64,000 bases of DNA. Source: Mycetocola saprophilus (GTDB lineage Bacteria > Actinomycetota > Actinomycetes > Actinomycetales > Microbacteriaceae). The stretch is from the NCBI RefSeq assembly GCF_000718085.1, contig NZ_JOEC01000005.1, positions 61,593 through 125,592 of the forward strand, read 5' to 3'. The translations under genes were made by a program, and so were the position numbers. Below the pieces are notes generated by a model that saw only the letters and a list, made by a program, of their open reading frames with translations, searched no databases and was not told where the DNA came from. Below are positions 21,910 to 31,700 of the stretch, in pieces (positions within the stretch are counted from its first letter, which is position 1; every line of letters begins with the position of its first letter).

Positions 21910-22303
21910 GGTGCAGGGTCCTTACTGCTGTGGGTACACCGGACCTAGCGCCCGCCGCGAACCCCGGTGCCATCGGTGGTGGTGGCCGGGTGCGACGAAG
22001 GGGAATGACGATGAGACGGTGGTGTTGGGGACTCCCGTGGTGCGGGGGTGCCGCCGAAGCGGTTGTCCCCACAGTAGGGACGCCGTGTTCGGATCCGATT
22101 GCATCCGCGTTTCCACCGTGTTACATGTATGGCAGGGGATCGCCGCCCCGGCGTCCCCCGGGCGTCATCCGGGCGTCACCCCGGGCGTCACCCTCGCGTG
22201 AACCCGCGCACTCGGCTTCCTCCACAGGCTCGTATTTCCCCCGCCTTTCCACAGATCCCGCATCTCAGGTGCCCCCGAACACCGCCCATGACACGCTTCG
22301 TAC
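21910..22303. other. intergenic region between divergent cohesin and SIR2 genes
   Basis: About 390 bp without a convincing gene. It holds the promoters of both divergent genes, not individually clear, and the short tandem repeats at 22148-22193. Confidence 0.5.
22148..22193. repeat. four imperfect 11-12 bp tandem repeats (CCGGGCGTCAC type)
   Basis: Units CCGGCGTCCCC, CCGGGCGTCAT, CCGGGCGTCAC and CCCGGGCGTCAC follow each other about one DNA turn apart, some 110 bp upstream of the SIR2-like gene. Spacing fits an array of protein-binding sites, or simple slippage. Confidence 0.55.
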
Positions 22304-23701
22304 ATGAGCGCTCCAGACCTTACCTCGGCCATCATGGCCCAGTTTGCGGCGTCCGGTGCGGACAAGCACCTGACGCTCCTCCTCGGCGCGGGCGCATCCG
22401 TTGCCTCGGGACTACCCGACTGGAACGAACTCGCCGTGCGCCTGCTGCTGCGCAGCGGTGCGGTGCGCGACCGCCGCCTCGCCGAACTCCTCGTCCGCGA
22501 ACAGGACCCCCTACTGGTGGCCGAGGCCGCCAAACAGAGCCTGGGCAGCGAGTGGGAGGCGAGCGTGCGGCAGGCGCTCTACAGCGCGCCGGAATCTCCG
22601 TCTCCCTCCACCCTGCATTTTGCGGTTGCTCAGCACATGTTGGAGGGGGCGCACTCAAATACCACGCTCATTACCCTGAACTTTGACACACTTCTCGAAC
22701 AGGCTCTACGAGTAGTCTCCCTGCGTGAGAGCCGCCTCCTGGGCCCCCTTGCCGGAGAATGCTTCGAGGCCTCCGTTCACCACCTGCACGGAGTGGTCGG
22801 TTCCGTACATGTTCGAGACCTTGTTCTCACGCTTACCGACTATAACGAGATCCTCAGTGCCGGACTATCTTGGCAGCAGGCGCTACTGCGACACTCGCTG
22901 AGGCAGGGAGCCGTCCTGATCGTCGGTACGACGTATCGGGATCCGGACGTTCGGAAGTGGTTTCACCACGTGTTGCAGAATAATCGAGGCAAACACTCGG
23001 CACTTGTCCTCCTCGTCCGCCAAGCGTTTCGACTGAACCAAGAGGAGTTTGAGGGCATTCGGGAGGCCCTTACCCACCAATGGAGGTCGGTCGGTATGGA
23101 CCCTGTACTTGCAGTTGATTTCTCCGATGCCGTGCAGATCGTCCAGGAACTTGCACACGTTCATCAGCCCAACTATTTATCTCCGCAGGAGCGCACGAAA
23201 CTTATCTGGGATGAGCATGTTTCACACTTCGACAGGTATCAAAATATCTACTCGCAGCAACTCGATGCGGATGTGGATGACCTCGGTGGGGTACTTCACA
23301 TGGATCGCCTCGGTACCAGTCTGTGGCTTGCGGATGGCAACGGTTTCGTCATTTCCTGGGCTGCCAACGACCGAACATACCGGTCGGCAAAGACGCTGCT
23401 CCGTGCACGCACCGGGCACGATAGCCCCGTATTGGTTGGCCGCGCGCTAGCCGGTGAGGAACCAGTGTGGAAAGACTACGGTGAATTCGATGAGAGCCCG
23501 TGGGGTGGGGCAGTCGCCATCCCGATCAGGACTAAAGTCCTGGGATTTCCACCGGCTACAACGGCCGTGTACCTGATCGGGTTTTCGGGATCAGTGGAAC
23601 GGGTGCGGCGCGATTTCCCCCGGCTGGAACCGCGGCTTCGTGCCATCGAGAACGACTGGGCGTCTCGGCTCTCTCACGTCATACAGAATGCATCGACTTA
23701 G
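22304..23701 (+). CDS. SIR2-like domain protein with C-terminal GAF-like region
   Basis: 465 aa. Residues about 20-280 carry SIR2-family NAD-binding marks: LLLGAGASVASGLPDW, LITLNFDTLLEQAL (Asn126, Asp128) and HHLHG (catalytic-type His162), then an SLRQGAVLIVGTTYRDPD segment. Residues about 325-450 (LWLADGNGFVISWAAND, VGRALAGEEPVW, WGGAVAIPIR, YLIGFSG) look like a GAF-type sensor. SIR2 proteins of this prokaryotic branch often act as NAD-depleting effectors in phage defence. GC falls sharply after about codon 110, a sign of transfer or recombination. It lacks a clear ribosome site. A 51-aa gene follows at 26 bp. Defence function is inference. Confidence 0.75.
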   Translation: MSAPDLTSAIMAQFAASGADKHLTLLLGAGASVASGLPDWNELAVRLLLRSGAVRDRRLAELLVREQDPLLVAEAAKQSLGSEWEASVRQALYSAPESPSPSTLHFAVAQHMLEGAHSNTTLITLNFDTLLEQALRVVSLRESRLLGPLAGECFEASVHHLHGVVGSVHVRDLVLTLTDYNEILSAGLSWQQALLRHSLRQGAVLIVGTTYRDPDVRKWFHHVLQNNRGKHSALVLLVRQAFRLNQEEFEGIREALTHQWRSVGMDPVLAVDFSDAVQIVQELAHVHQPNYLSPQERTKLIWDEHVSHFDRYQNIYSQQLDADVDDLGGVLHMDRLGTSLWLADGNGFVISWAANDRTYRSAKTLLRARTGHDSPVLVGRALAGEEPVWKDYGEFDESPWGGAVAIPIRTKVLGFPPATTAVYLIGFSGSVERVRRDFPRLEPRLRAIENDWASRLSHVIQNAST

Positions 23702-23726
23702 CCTGTGAAAAACAAAGGAGAAAATC

Positions 23727-23882
23727 ATGACCAGTTCCAGGGCATATTTCGAGGACCTCGGCGACGGGTATTCCCGTGTGCTGGGGATGCTCATCGATCC
23801 CAAGACCGGGCGTTACATCGATGATGAGGCCGAGCTACAGAGCGCGTGGGCGGCGATGGCGGAAGCCGACGCGGAGGCTTAG
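23727..23882 (+). CDS. small acidic protein downstream of SIR2 gene
   Basis: 51 aa, starting MTSSRAYFEDLGDGYSR and ending in an acidic Ala-rich helix (AELQSAWAAMAEADAEA). AAAGGAGA lies 6 nt before the ATG, a near-ideal ribosome site. It begins 26 bp after the SIR2 stop in the same direction, so the two probably form an operon. Its stop overlaps the stop of the convergent lipid kinase gene. No family is recognised; an accessory or inhibitor role for the SIR2 protein is possible but unproven. Confidence 0.7.
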   Translation: MTSSRAYFEDLGDGYSRVLGMLIDPKTGRYIDDEAELQSAWAAMAEADAEA

Positions 23883-24886
23883 GCTGCCAGCTCCGCCAGC
23901 GGCACGCGTACCAGCAGTGTGCTCGGCTCGGTGCCCACGCGGGCGCTGACGATGCGTCCCAGTTCGTCGCCATCGATCTCGAAGGACTGCGGTTCGTCCA
24001 GACGGACGTTGACCTCGGCGGTGCGCAGGTAGCTGATGGTCTTGGTGCCCTTGCGACCTCGGGTCACGGTGATGATGCGCTGACCGATGCGGCTCTTGCG
24101 CAGCGAGCCATTCTCCCAGCGCAGCTTGCGCCACACCTTGAGCCAGCCAAACAGGCCCGCGGGCTGGAGCACGGCGAGGTCCAGCTGGCCGTCATCGATC
24201 GCCGCATCCGGCATCAGTTCGAGGCCCCCGGGCAGGCTGCCACAGTTGCCAAACAGGATCGTGGAGACACTCACGCTGTGCTCGGAGCGTCCGGCCAGCT
24301 GATAGCGCAGTCGGAAGGGGTGAGCGTTGGGCAGGGCGCGCATGCCCGCGTCCACGTAGGCGAGCCAGCCCACGGCCTTCTTCAGCGCGGGATTGGTGTT
24401 GGCCATGACCGTGGCATCCAGCCCGATCCCGGCCATCACCAGAAAGGAGTGTTCCGACCCCCGGCCCTTCTCATCAACCACGTTCATGATGCCCATGTCG
24501 ATGGGGCGCGAGCGGCCGGCGAAGCCGATGTGCGCGGCGGTGTCCAGATCGCTCAGCGGGAGGGAGAGGTTGCGTGCCAGCAGGTTGCCGGTGCCGCTGG
24601 GGATCAGGGCGAGCGGAACCTCGGCACCGCGCAGCGCATCGGCGACCGCCCGGACCGTCCCGTCGCCGCCGGCGGCGAAAATCAGGCTGGCCCCATCGGC
24701 GAGTGCGGTGCGGGTGATTCCCCCGCCCGGGTCGGCCTCGCTGGTCTCGTACCAGAGGGTCCGCGCCCATCCCTCATTCTCGGCGGCGGTGTTGATCGCG
24801 GCCTTGAGCTCGGACAGTTTGACCTTCACCGGGTTGTATACCACGGCTGCGCGCGGCCGGGAGTGATCGGGGCGAAGCGGATTCAT
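23879..24886 (-). CDS. diacylglycerol kinase-family lipid kinase
   Basis: 335 aa. The N-terminal DAGK catalytic domain shows the nucleotide loop AAGGDGTVRAVADAL and SGTGNLLARNLSLPL, and a C-terminal beta-sandwich follows (SFEIDGDELG near the end is the conserved DGE-like motif). It phosphorylates diacylglycerol or a related lipid at the inner membrane, feeding phosphatidic acid back to phospholipid synthesis. TATCGT lies exactly 6 nt before the ATG on the minus strand, so the mRNA is probably leaderless. It is divergent from serS, sharing a 68-bp gap. Confidence 0.9.
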   Translation of the reverse strand: MNPLRPDHSRPRAAVVYNPVKVKLSELKAAINTAAENEGWARTLWYETSEADPGGGITRTALADGASLIFAAGGDGTVRAVADALRGAEVPLALIPSGTGNLLARNLSLPLSDLDTAAHIGFAGRSRPIDMGIMNVVDEKGRGSEHSFLVMAGIGLDATVMANTNPALKKAVGWLAYVDAGMRALPNAHPFRLRYQLAGRSEHSVSVSTILFGNCGSLPGGLELMPDAAIDDGQLDLAVLQPAGLFGWLKVWRKLRWENGSLRKSRIGQRIITVTRGRKGTKTISYLRTAEVNVRLDEPQSFEIDGDELGRIVSARVGTEPSTLLVRVPLAELAA

Positions 24887-24892
24887 GTTCCG

Positions 24893-24948
24893 ACGATAGC
24901 GCGGTTTTGCTCGGATACGGCACGTTTGGCCGCGACACGGCCTAGACT
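24893..24948. promoter_or_regulatory. divergent leaderless promoters of lipid kinase and serS
   Basis: On the minus strand TATCGT (24898-24893) is 6 nt from the kinase ATG. On the plus strand TAGACT (24943-24948) is 6 nt from the serS GTG. Neither start has a ribosome site, so both mRNAs probably begin at the start codon. Confidence 0.6.
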
Positions 24949-24954
24949 GGGTGG

Positions 24955-26214
24955 GTGATTGATCCCGTACTTCTGCGTGAAAACCCCGACCGTGTCCGTG
25001 CCTCCCAGGCTGCCCGAGGGTCCTCGGTAGAGCTAGTAGACAGTGCTCTTGAGGCCGATGCGGCGCGTCGCTCGACGATCACCGCATTCGAGGAGCTCCG
25101 CGCCGAGCAGAACGCCTTCGGAAAGACCGTGGCCCGCGCGGCCAAGGAGGACAAGGCCGCCCTGGTTGCCCAGGCTCAGGAGCTTGCCGCCGCCGTGAAG
25201 AACGCGCAGCAGGTTGCCGGTCAGGCCGAGGAGACCTACCAGGCCGCGGTGCGCGCGATCGAGAACATCGTGATCGACGGTGTGCCCGAGGGCGGCGAAA
25301 AGGACTTCGTGACCCTGCGCGAGGTTGGCGAAAAGCCCACCTTCGACTTCGAACCGCGCGACCACCTGGCCCTGGGCGAGATCCTCGGCGCAATCGACAT
25401 GTCCCGCGGTGCCAAGGTTAGCGGGGCTCGTTTCTACTTCCTGCGTGGCATCGGTGCGCGCCTGGAGATCGCCCTGATGAACCTGGCCCTGGACCGCGCC
25501 CTCGAGGCCGGTTTTGTGCCGCTGATCACCCCGACCCTGGTGAAGCCCGAGATCATGGCCGGCACCGGCTTCCTCGGTGCCCACGCCGACGAGATCTACC
25601 ACCTGCCCGCCGACGACCTGTACCTCACCGGTACCAGCGAGGTCGCCCTGGCCGGATACCACTCGGATGAGATCCTCGACCTCGAAGCGGGCGCCATGCG
25701 CTACGCCGGCTGGTCCACCTGCTACCGCCGTGAGGCCGGTTCGCACGGGAAGGACACCCGAGGCATCATCCGTGTGCACCAGTTCAACAAGCTGGAAATG
25801 TTTGTTTACACCACCCCCGAGGAGGCCGAGGCGGAGCACCTGCGTCTGCTGGCCATGCAGGAGGGAATGCTGCAGGACCTCGGTCTCAGCTACCGTGTGA
25901 TCGATACCGCGGCCGGCGACCTGGGTTCCAGCGCCGCCCGTAAGTACGACGTTGAGGCGTGGGTTCCCACCCAGGATGCCTACCGCGAGCTGACCTCCAC
26001 CTCCAACTGCACCACCTATCAGGCTCGCCGCCTGGGCACCCGCTACCGCGATGGTTCGGGCAAGACTGCCCCGGTCGCAACCCTGAACGGCACCCTGGCC
26101 ACCACCCGCTGGATCGTCGCCATCCTGGAGACCCACCAGCAGGCCGACGGTTCGGTTGTGGTGCCCGAGGCGCTGCGTCCCTACCTGGGTGGCCTGGAAG
26201 TGATCACCGCCTAA
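24955..26214 (+). CDS. serS: seryl-tRNA synthetase
   Basis: 419 aa, standard length. Charges serine tRNAs, three of which lie within 13 kb. The N-terminal coiled-coil arm (about residues 25-105) grips the long variable arm of tRNA-Ser. Class II motifs are clear: [19 protein letters not shown] segment ([16 protein letters not shown]), motif 2 [16 protein letters not shown] with [10 protein letters not shown], and motif 3 near [16 protein letters not shown]. The start is GTG 24955, 6 nt after the -10 box. The HAD phosphatase follows 60 bp downstream. Confidence 0.96.
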   Translation: MIDPVLLRENPDRVRASQAARGSSVELVDSALEADAARRSTITAFEELRAEQNAFGKTVARAAKEDKAALVAQAQELAAAVKNAQQVAGQAEETYQAAVRAIENIVIDGVPEGGEKDFVTLREVGEKPTFDFEPRDHLALGEILGAIDMSRGAKVSGARFYFLRGIGARLEIALMNLALDRALEAGFVPLITPTLVKPEIMAGTGFLGAHADEIYHLPADDLYLTGTSEVALAGYHSDEILDLEAGAMRYAGWSTCYRREAGSHGKDTRGIIRVHQFNKLEMFVYTTPEEAEAEHLRLLAMQEGMLQDLGLSYRVIDTAAGDLGSSAARKYDVEAWVPTQDAYRELTSTSNCTTYQARRLGTRYRDGSGKTAPVATLNGTLATTRWIVAILETHQQADGSVVVPEALRPYLGGLEVITA

Positions 26215-26274
26215 CCGATTGCCCGGCACGGTGTGACGGTAGCAAGACAAGACGGCTGTAGTACGAGGAGTGGT

Positions 26275-27132
26275 GTGAGCGAACAGGTTGCCGAGATGGC
26301 CGCGGGATTCCCGGTGGAACACACCGAGCCCTGGCTGGTTGCCCTCGACATCGACGGGACCGTCGCGCACGAAAGCGGCAGGATTTCTCCCGACGTGCGT
26401 GATGCCGTGCGAGCCGCCGTTGCGCGCGGGCACGAGGTGATGCTGGCGACCGGTCGCAGCTGGGGTGCCACGCACACCATCATGTCCGAGCTGGGGATCA
26501 CGCCGAAGTACGTGGTGTGCGCCAACGGTGCGATGATCATGCGCCACGATCCGTCCTCCCCGGAGGCGGATCCGCAGGGCTACGTCATCGATCACGTGGA
26601 AACCTTCCTCCCCGACGATGTGCTGAAGACGATCCGTCCGCACCTCAGCGACGGCCGCTACCTGATCGAGTATCCGGGCGGCTTCCGTCGCTACACCGAG
26701 GGCATGTACGAGTGGGACCTCAACAACGCCGAGCAGGTGGAGTTTGAGGAGCTGCTGGGCACCCCGGTCATCCGAGTGGTGGTGGTTTCTCCCGAGCATG
26801 ATGAGGCCGAGTTCAGCCAGGTGGTGTCCGAGATGGGGCTGCACCAGGTGGCGTATGCGATCGGCTGGACGGCGTGGATGGACATCGCCCCGCTCGGGGT
26901 GAACAAGTCCACCGCGCTGGAAATCGTACGCGAACACCTGAACGCGCCGCCCGAGCGGATCCTGGTTGCCGGCGATGGCCGCAACGATGTGGAGATGTTT
27001 GAGTGGGCGCGCGAGCACGGTCGCGCGGTCGCTATGGGCCAGGCACCCGAGGCCGTGCTGGCGGCTGCGGGTGAGATTACCGCGGGTGTGGCCGAGGACG
27101 GTCTGGTCCGGGTTCTCGATACGCTGCCGTAG
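26275..27132 (+). CDS. HAD-superfamily (Cof-type) hydrolase
   Basis: 285 aa from GTG 26275, chosen because GAGGAG (26265-26270) lies just upstream; the frame is open from 26233. Motif I is LVALDIDGTVAHESG with both nucleophile aspartates, motif II LATGRSWG, and motifs III/IV are K in GVNKSTALEIV and VAGDGRNDVEMF. The large cap between motifs II and III places it in the Cof/IIB group, which dephosphorylate sugar phosphates or similar small molecules in the cytosol. The substrate is unknown. It probably forms an operon with serS. Confidence 0.9.
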   Translation: MSEQVAEMAAGFPVEHTEPWLVALDIDGTVAHESGRISPDVRDAVRAAVARGHEVMLATGRSWGATHTIMSELGITPKYVVCANGAMIMRHDPSSPEADPQGYVIDHVETFLPDDVLKTIRPHLSDGRYLIEYPGGFRRYTEGMYEWDLNNAEQVEFEELLGTPVIRVVVVSPEHDEAEFSQVVSEMGLHQVAYAIGWTAWMDIAPLGVNKSTALEIVREHLNAPPERILVAGDGRNDVEMFEWAREHGRAVAMGQAPEAVLAAAGEITAGVAEDGLVRVLDTLP

Positions 27133-27202
27133 GTTTCCCCGGTCCTAGCGGGGCGCTGAGCGTCCGCTAGACTGGGAACGTTCGTGGGGAAACCCGCGAA
27201 AT

Positions 27203-27290
27203 GGAGGGTTGTCCGAGCGGCCGATGGAGCTGGTCTTGAAAACCAGTGGGCAGAAATGTCTCGTGGGTTCGAATCCCACACTCTCCGCCA
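27203..27290 (+). tRNA. tRNA-Ser(TGA), copy 1
   Basis: The anticodon stem CTGGT/ACCAG encloses CTTGAAA, with anticodon TGA at 27237-27239. The long variable arm marks a class II tRNA, the T-arm is GTGGGTTCGAATCCCAC, and the acceptor GGAGGGT pairs with ACTCTCC. CCA is encoded. It decodes UCA and other UCN codons. TAGACT at 27168-27173 is the likely -10 box and a terminator follows. Confidence 0.96.
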
Positions 27291-27305
27291 ATATTTGGGC
27301 AGTTG

Positions 27306-27337
27306 AACTCCCGGTAAGCGTGCGCTTACCGGGAGTT
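27306..27337 (+). terminator. Rho-independent terminator after tRNA-Ser copy 1
   Basis: AACTCCCGGTAAGC and GCTTACCGGGAGTT form a perfect 14-bp stem with a GTGC loop, followed by TCGTCTTTGCCTTTT. Confidence 0.85.
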
Positions 27338-27939
27338 TCGTCTTTGCCTTTTGCCTTCGCAATGGCCAATTTGCTAGCCGATTGTGCGCTGGTTTTCACC
27401 GCCAATCACTTTTCAACAAAGTTAAAAGTTAACGGCTCGGCTCGGTTTGTCAGTCGATAACATCGAACCTCCCGGTGAGATGTAGCTTCGTGAGCAGCAT
27501 TCCTACCTCGGTTTTTCGCTCGCCGAAAAATTATGTGAACACTGTGTGCCTAATCGTTGTTAGGGGTTTTCAATCCGTTTCAGTCGAACATCTACAGCTT
27601 TACGTGCTGGTGGACTAGGAGTTCCGTAGCCGTTTGACGACGGTTTGGCGCAGGAGAGCCCTTCGGCTCAGCTCTGAACTGTAGAGCGCTTTATGTATAG
27701 CGCTTTTACATGCTGGCGTTGCGTGATTATCGTCAATGGGCAGTTTCAATTGAGGCGAATTGCGTTCTTGATTTTGTATAGCCGTCCGCTCTGACAGGGC
27801 AATTGCCCGTGGGTGAGTCGGGGTGGGTGGATTGGTATTCAGAAGCCAATGCACCAGTTGTATGAAGCCATTTTTGGGGCTACCCGGGCAATTGAGTGAT
27901 GCGTAGAATCGTTCGATCTGACATTAGGAAGGGCAAGCA

Positions 27940-28125
27940 ATGGCGAAGAACACTGGCAGGGGTCATCGAGTCGGGCAGCAAAAAAACCGATATCAACAGA
28001 GAAATCTACTTACAAAACTTTTCGATCTCTTTGACGGTGATGGCAACTACTTGCGTTCCAAGAAGTCCAGTGGAAAATACAAGGGCGTCGAGACGCGTCG
28101 GGCGAAGAAGCCGCCACGCAGCTGA
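27940..28125 (+). CDS. small basic hypothetical protein
   Basis: 61 aa, beginning MAKNTGRGHRVGQQKNRYQQ and ending TRRAKKPPRS, rich in Lys and Arg throughout. AGGAAGGG lies 6 nt before the ATG, so it is probably translated. Its opening resembles short basic proteins common in actinobacteria and their phages, as far as memory allows; function is unknown, with nucleic-acid binding plausible from charge. It is the only supported gene in the AT-rich islet between the two tRNA-Ser genes. Confidence 0.65.
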   Translation: MAKNTGRGHRVGQQKNRYQQRNLLTKLFDLFDGDGNYLRSKKSSGKYKGVETRRAKKPPRS

Positions 28126-28423
28126 GCCAAATTGAAGTAATGGGGAGAAGGGCGGACCTCATTCGTTTTTAATGCCCGAATGTAGTATTCGGAAGTTGCT
28201 GTAGGGCAGAGTGAGACATTAGTCACCAGGATGTAAGCAGAAGCCTTTAGCCTGGTACAAGCTACCGAATCTCATGTAGAGGCGAATGCTCCGCACCAGT
28301 CGGATCCAGGTGCCCCGAGCAGAGAAGGCGATGGCAGCTATGACGGGGCCATCGAGGTGGACTGCCAACGGTACATCTCCACCTATCTACAGACTGGGAA
28401 CGTTCGTGGGAATCCCGCGAGCT

Positions 28424-28511
28424 GGAGGGTTGTCCGAGCGGCCGATGGAGCTGGTCTTGAAAACCAGTGGGCAGAAATGTCTCGTGGGTTCGAATCCCAC
28501 ACTCTCCGCCA
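28424..28511 (+). tRNA. tRNA-Ser(TGA), copy 2
   Basis: Identical to the copy at 27203-27290 through the whole 88 bp including CCA. The upstream -10 sequence is changed to CAGACT, so expression may be weaker. A strong terminator follows 3 bp downstream. Confidence 0.95.
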
Positions 28512-28513
28512 TG

Positions 28514-28545
28514 ACTCCCCCGAGATTACTCGGGGGAGTTTTTTG
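28514..28545 (+). terminator. Rho-independent terminator after tRNA-Ser copy 2
   Basis: ACTCCCCCGAG and CTCGGGGGAGT form an 11-bp stem with an ATTA loop, then six T. Confidence 0.92.
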
Positions 28546-28558
28546 TTGCCCCCGAATG

Positions 28559-28575
28559 ACCCCCAGTATGGGGGT
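28559..28575. promoter_or_regulatory. C/G-tract palindrome upstream of adhesin gene
   Basis: ACCCCC-AGTAT-GGGGGT is a perfect inverted repeat about 185 bp before the adhesin start. The layout resembles operators of CsoR-type metal sensors, but no such gene is nearby. It could also be part of a hairpin. Confidence 0.3.
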
Positions 28576-28757
28576 GATTATTCGAGTCGCCCGAGACACG
28601 GGGCGTGTCACCGGGTAGCGTGGGAACGTTGCCTGTCGGTTACCCTGCCGCAGACAACACGTTGCATCGTTCCGCGTGCGCCCACCCAGCGCCATACCCA
28701 ACGGAACACCGCGGCGGCCTCACACTGTGACCCGAACTCAGTACGGAGAATAATTTC

Positions 28758-31700
28758 ATGCTCGGCAGAAAACGCCGCTATTTGGCGCGCCACAAAACCG
28801 TTCAATCGCGAGGCTTTACCCCCTGGTCTCGCACCATGGCTATCGTGGCCACCGGAGTCAGCGCACTGCTGGTAGCCGGTTCGCTCGGTACCCTCCCGGC
28901 CCTCGCCGCGGGCGATCAGAAGCCCCAGTATCTGGGTGTGGAAAAGAGCGTCAGTGCCGGTGCCGGTGACCAGAAATCGGTCACCCTGAAGCCCGGAGAT
29001 GAGTTCACCTACCAGATTCGGGTGACCTGTGATGAGGGTGACTGCACCGATGCAGTCCTCACCGACAACCTCCCGGCGGGCCTCGCCGGTTTTGAGGTGC
29101 TCGAGGTGGGCGCGACCGATGCGAAGGTGTCGCTGACCGGCGTGAAGCCGGGCCAGGTTCTCGGTACGGCCGAGACCCTCACCGGAACCTTTGGCTTCCC
29201 GATCCCTTCGGGCGGCACGGGTCTGCCCGATCAGGGCAGCGTGATCATCTCGCTCAAGCTCCGGGTTCCCGCAAACCTCAGCCCGGACTGGGCATTCAAC
29301 GGCACCGCGATTCAGAACACCGCGCGTGCCACCTCGACCACCGCGCGCGATGTGAACAGCAGCGCGAGTATCACCGTGGGCATCGAGAAGAAGACCGGGA
29401 TCGCCACCACCAAGACGTGGGCACCGGCGAACCAGCAGTTCAAGCCCGGAGACACCTCGACGGTCACCCTGGGCGCGGGCAACACCGGCAACGTCGGGGC
29501 GAACCAGCTGAGCCTGCAGGACCCGAGCGGTGCCGTGGACGGTGCCCCGGCGCTGGCCGCGGACAACCCGTTCTCGATCGTGGACTTCCAGGGCTTTGGC
29601 CCGGTCACCCTCGCGCAGGGTGCCACCCAGGTCGCCGTGGACGCCTATGTGTTTGACGGAACAAGCTGGAAGTGGGTCACCGGTGTCCCCGGTCCGGCAT
29701 CGGCCATCGCGCTGCCCACGGGGGTAAGCGCCGCGGATGTGGGCGGAATTCGGATCCGCCAGATCGGTGCCGACGGATCGATCGTCGCGGGTGGGTCCGC
29801 CGGATCGATCGCGCTCCAGGTTGCCCAGCGCGAGACCACGCGCACGGCAACCCCCACCAGCCTGGTGGGTGGTGCCAAGCTCACCAATAAGGCCTCGGGA
29901 ACCGTGACCTATCCGGACCTGGACCCGGTCACCACCACCGCGACCGCGCCGTTTGAAATCGGCGGCCTCAACGTCAGCGTGGGTGCCGGGAAAACCATCG
30001 ACCCGAGCAAGATTCCCGCGGGCGGCACCGCGCGTGCGCACGTGACCGGCGCAAACACCTCCAACGGTCCGCTGAGCACCCTGGTGCTGAGCGACCTCGA
30101 CTACTTCTCGCAGAGCCTGGCCTTTGGCGGCTTTAGCGAGGGTATTACCTATCCGCAGGGTGCGACGGCCGGAACCGTGACCTGGGTCTATGACGACAGG
30201 TCCACCGAGGTGGTTCCCTTTGCCTCGGGTGCGAGCCCGGCCGTCCCCGCGGGCAAGGTTGTGACCGGCTTTATCCTCACCTTCACCGGTACCATCGCCA
30301 AGGACGCGCAGACTGCCGCCGATTACCTGATCAAGCCGGCCGTGGACTTTGTCAACGCCGAGACCGGCAAGGTCTCGACCAAGAACAACCTGAAGGTCAC
30401 CGGAAAGAACGCCGCCGGGGAGGCCAGCCAGAACGCCTCGGCACCGCTGGACATTCACTTCCCCAAGGTCGATCTTGACCTGAAGAAGACCGTCACCCCG
30501 GGCTATCCGGTTGAACCGGGCGCGCTGGTGACCACCGCGCTAGAGGCCACCACCCGAACCGGCACCGAGCTGGTTCCGTCCACCAAGATCGTCATCACCG
30601 ACGAGTGGACCACGGGGGACAAGACCACCAACTTCTGGGAGGCACACAACCCGGTGCGGGTGGCTCCGACGCTGATCCCGGCGAACACGTCGCTCACCGT
30701 GGAGTATAAGGATGCCTCGGGTGTGTGGAGGACCCTGACCGGAACCCCGACCGCGGCCGTGCCCTCGGCTAACAACTTCAGTGCCGATCTGCCCCGGGAT
30801 GCCGTGGGTGTTCGCTACACCTTCACCAACCCCGACGGGTTCGCCCAGGGTGTCATCCTGAAGCCGTACACCACGTTTGAGGCGCGCCAGACCCTGCGCG
30901 GCACCGAAAACACCCCCACCGCGGTCCCGGCCCAAAACCCCAAGCCCACGACCTATACCAACACCGCGACCACGCAGGCCACCGCCGAGCGTCCCGGGCT
31001 GCCGACGATCACCAGCGATACCAAGAAGTCGCAGGCGACCGCCCAGATTCAGATTCGGACCGATGACGGCTCGGGTATCCCCGGACCGCTGGTGAGCAAG
31101 GGGTGGTTCGACATCACCAAGACCAACAACAAGGTTGGAATCCTGAACGCACAGTCCTCAGACCACGTGCTGACCAAGCTGGGCTGGGGTGTGACCCGCA
31201 CCGGATTTAGCTCGGTCGCCCTGAACGAGCCCAATGGCGGGGAAAACACCCCGGAGTCCACGGTTTTCCAGGCGTTTGACCTGGTGGGGATCGGAGCCGT
31301 CTCGCGTGCCACCGACCCGGCCTTGCGCTGGGACCGCGTGAGCAAGGTTGAGCTGTTCGACGGCACCGCCTGGACCGAGGTGAAGCCGGCCGGTGGCAGC
31401 TGGATGAACGCTGCCGGATTCATCGGCTATCAGCTGACCGATGCCGAGCGCGCCGGCACCACCGGTCTGCGGATCACCGTGGTGCCGGATGTCGATGCCC
31501 GGACCAAGAGCACGGATCCGTTGGCCCCGCCGGTGAACAGCGGCATCACGACCTCGGGTGGCGTCACCGCGAGCCGGATCATTCCGGTGGAGTGGAAGCT
31601 GCGCAACGTGCTGCGGGTGATTCCCGCCGACAACCCGGACAAGCGCTGGGTGGATCAGCGGGCCCCGTTCAACCTGCCCGCGACCGGATCGATCCGGAAC

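Larger units (their letters stand above)
27291..28423. mobile_element. AT-rich islet between duplicated tRNA-Ser genes
   Basis: About 1.1 kb of clearly lower GC than its surroundings, bracketed by two tRNA-Ser(TGA) copies. It contains the terminator of copy 1, a 61-aa basic protein gene, an AGCGCT-containing inverted repeat at 27680-27710, and otherwise no recognisable gene. No integrase is present. It looks like a remnant or very small element inserted at, or duplicated with, the tRNA gene. Confidence 0.5.
27169..28511. repeat. about 120-bp direct repeat (27169-27290 and 28391-28511) containing tRNA-Ser(TGA)
   Basis: The two copies carry an identical 88-bp tRNA-Ser gene and about 33 bp of near-identical upstream DNA beginning AGACTGGGAACGTTCGTGGG, with one indel and a few changes. 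The first copy retains TAGACT as -10 box; in the second the T is C. Confidence 0.85.

Noticed and set aside
22148..22193. CRISPR-like array
   Set aside because: Units are only 11-12 bp with no spacers; no CRISPR repeats or cas genes are seen anywhere in the window.
25033..27018. 661-codon frame antisense to serS and the HAD gene
   Set aside because: Shadow spanning two well-identified genes; no domain marks.
27615..27854. 79-codon minus-strand frame in the AT-rich islet
   Set aside because: GTG start without a ribosome site and no recognisable sequence; cannot be supported, though not excluded.
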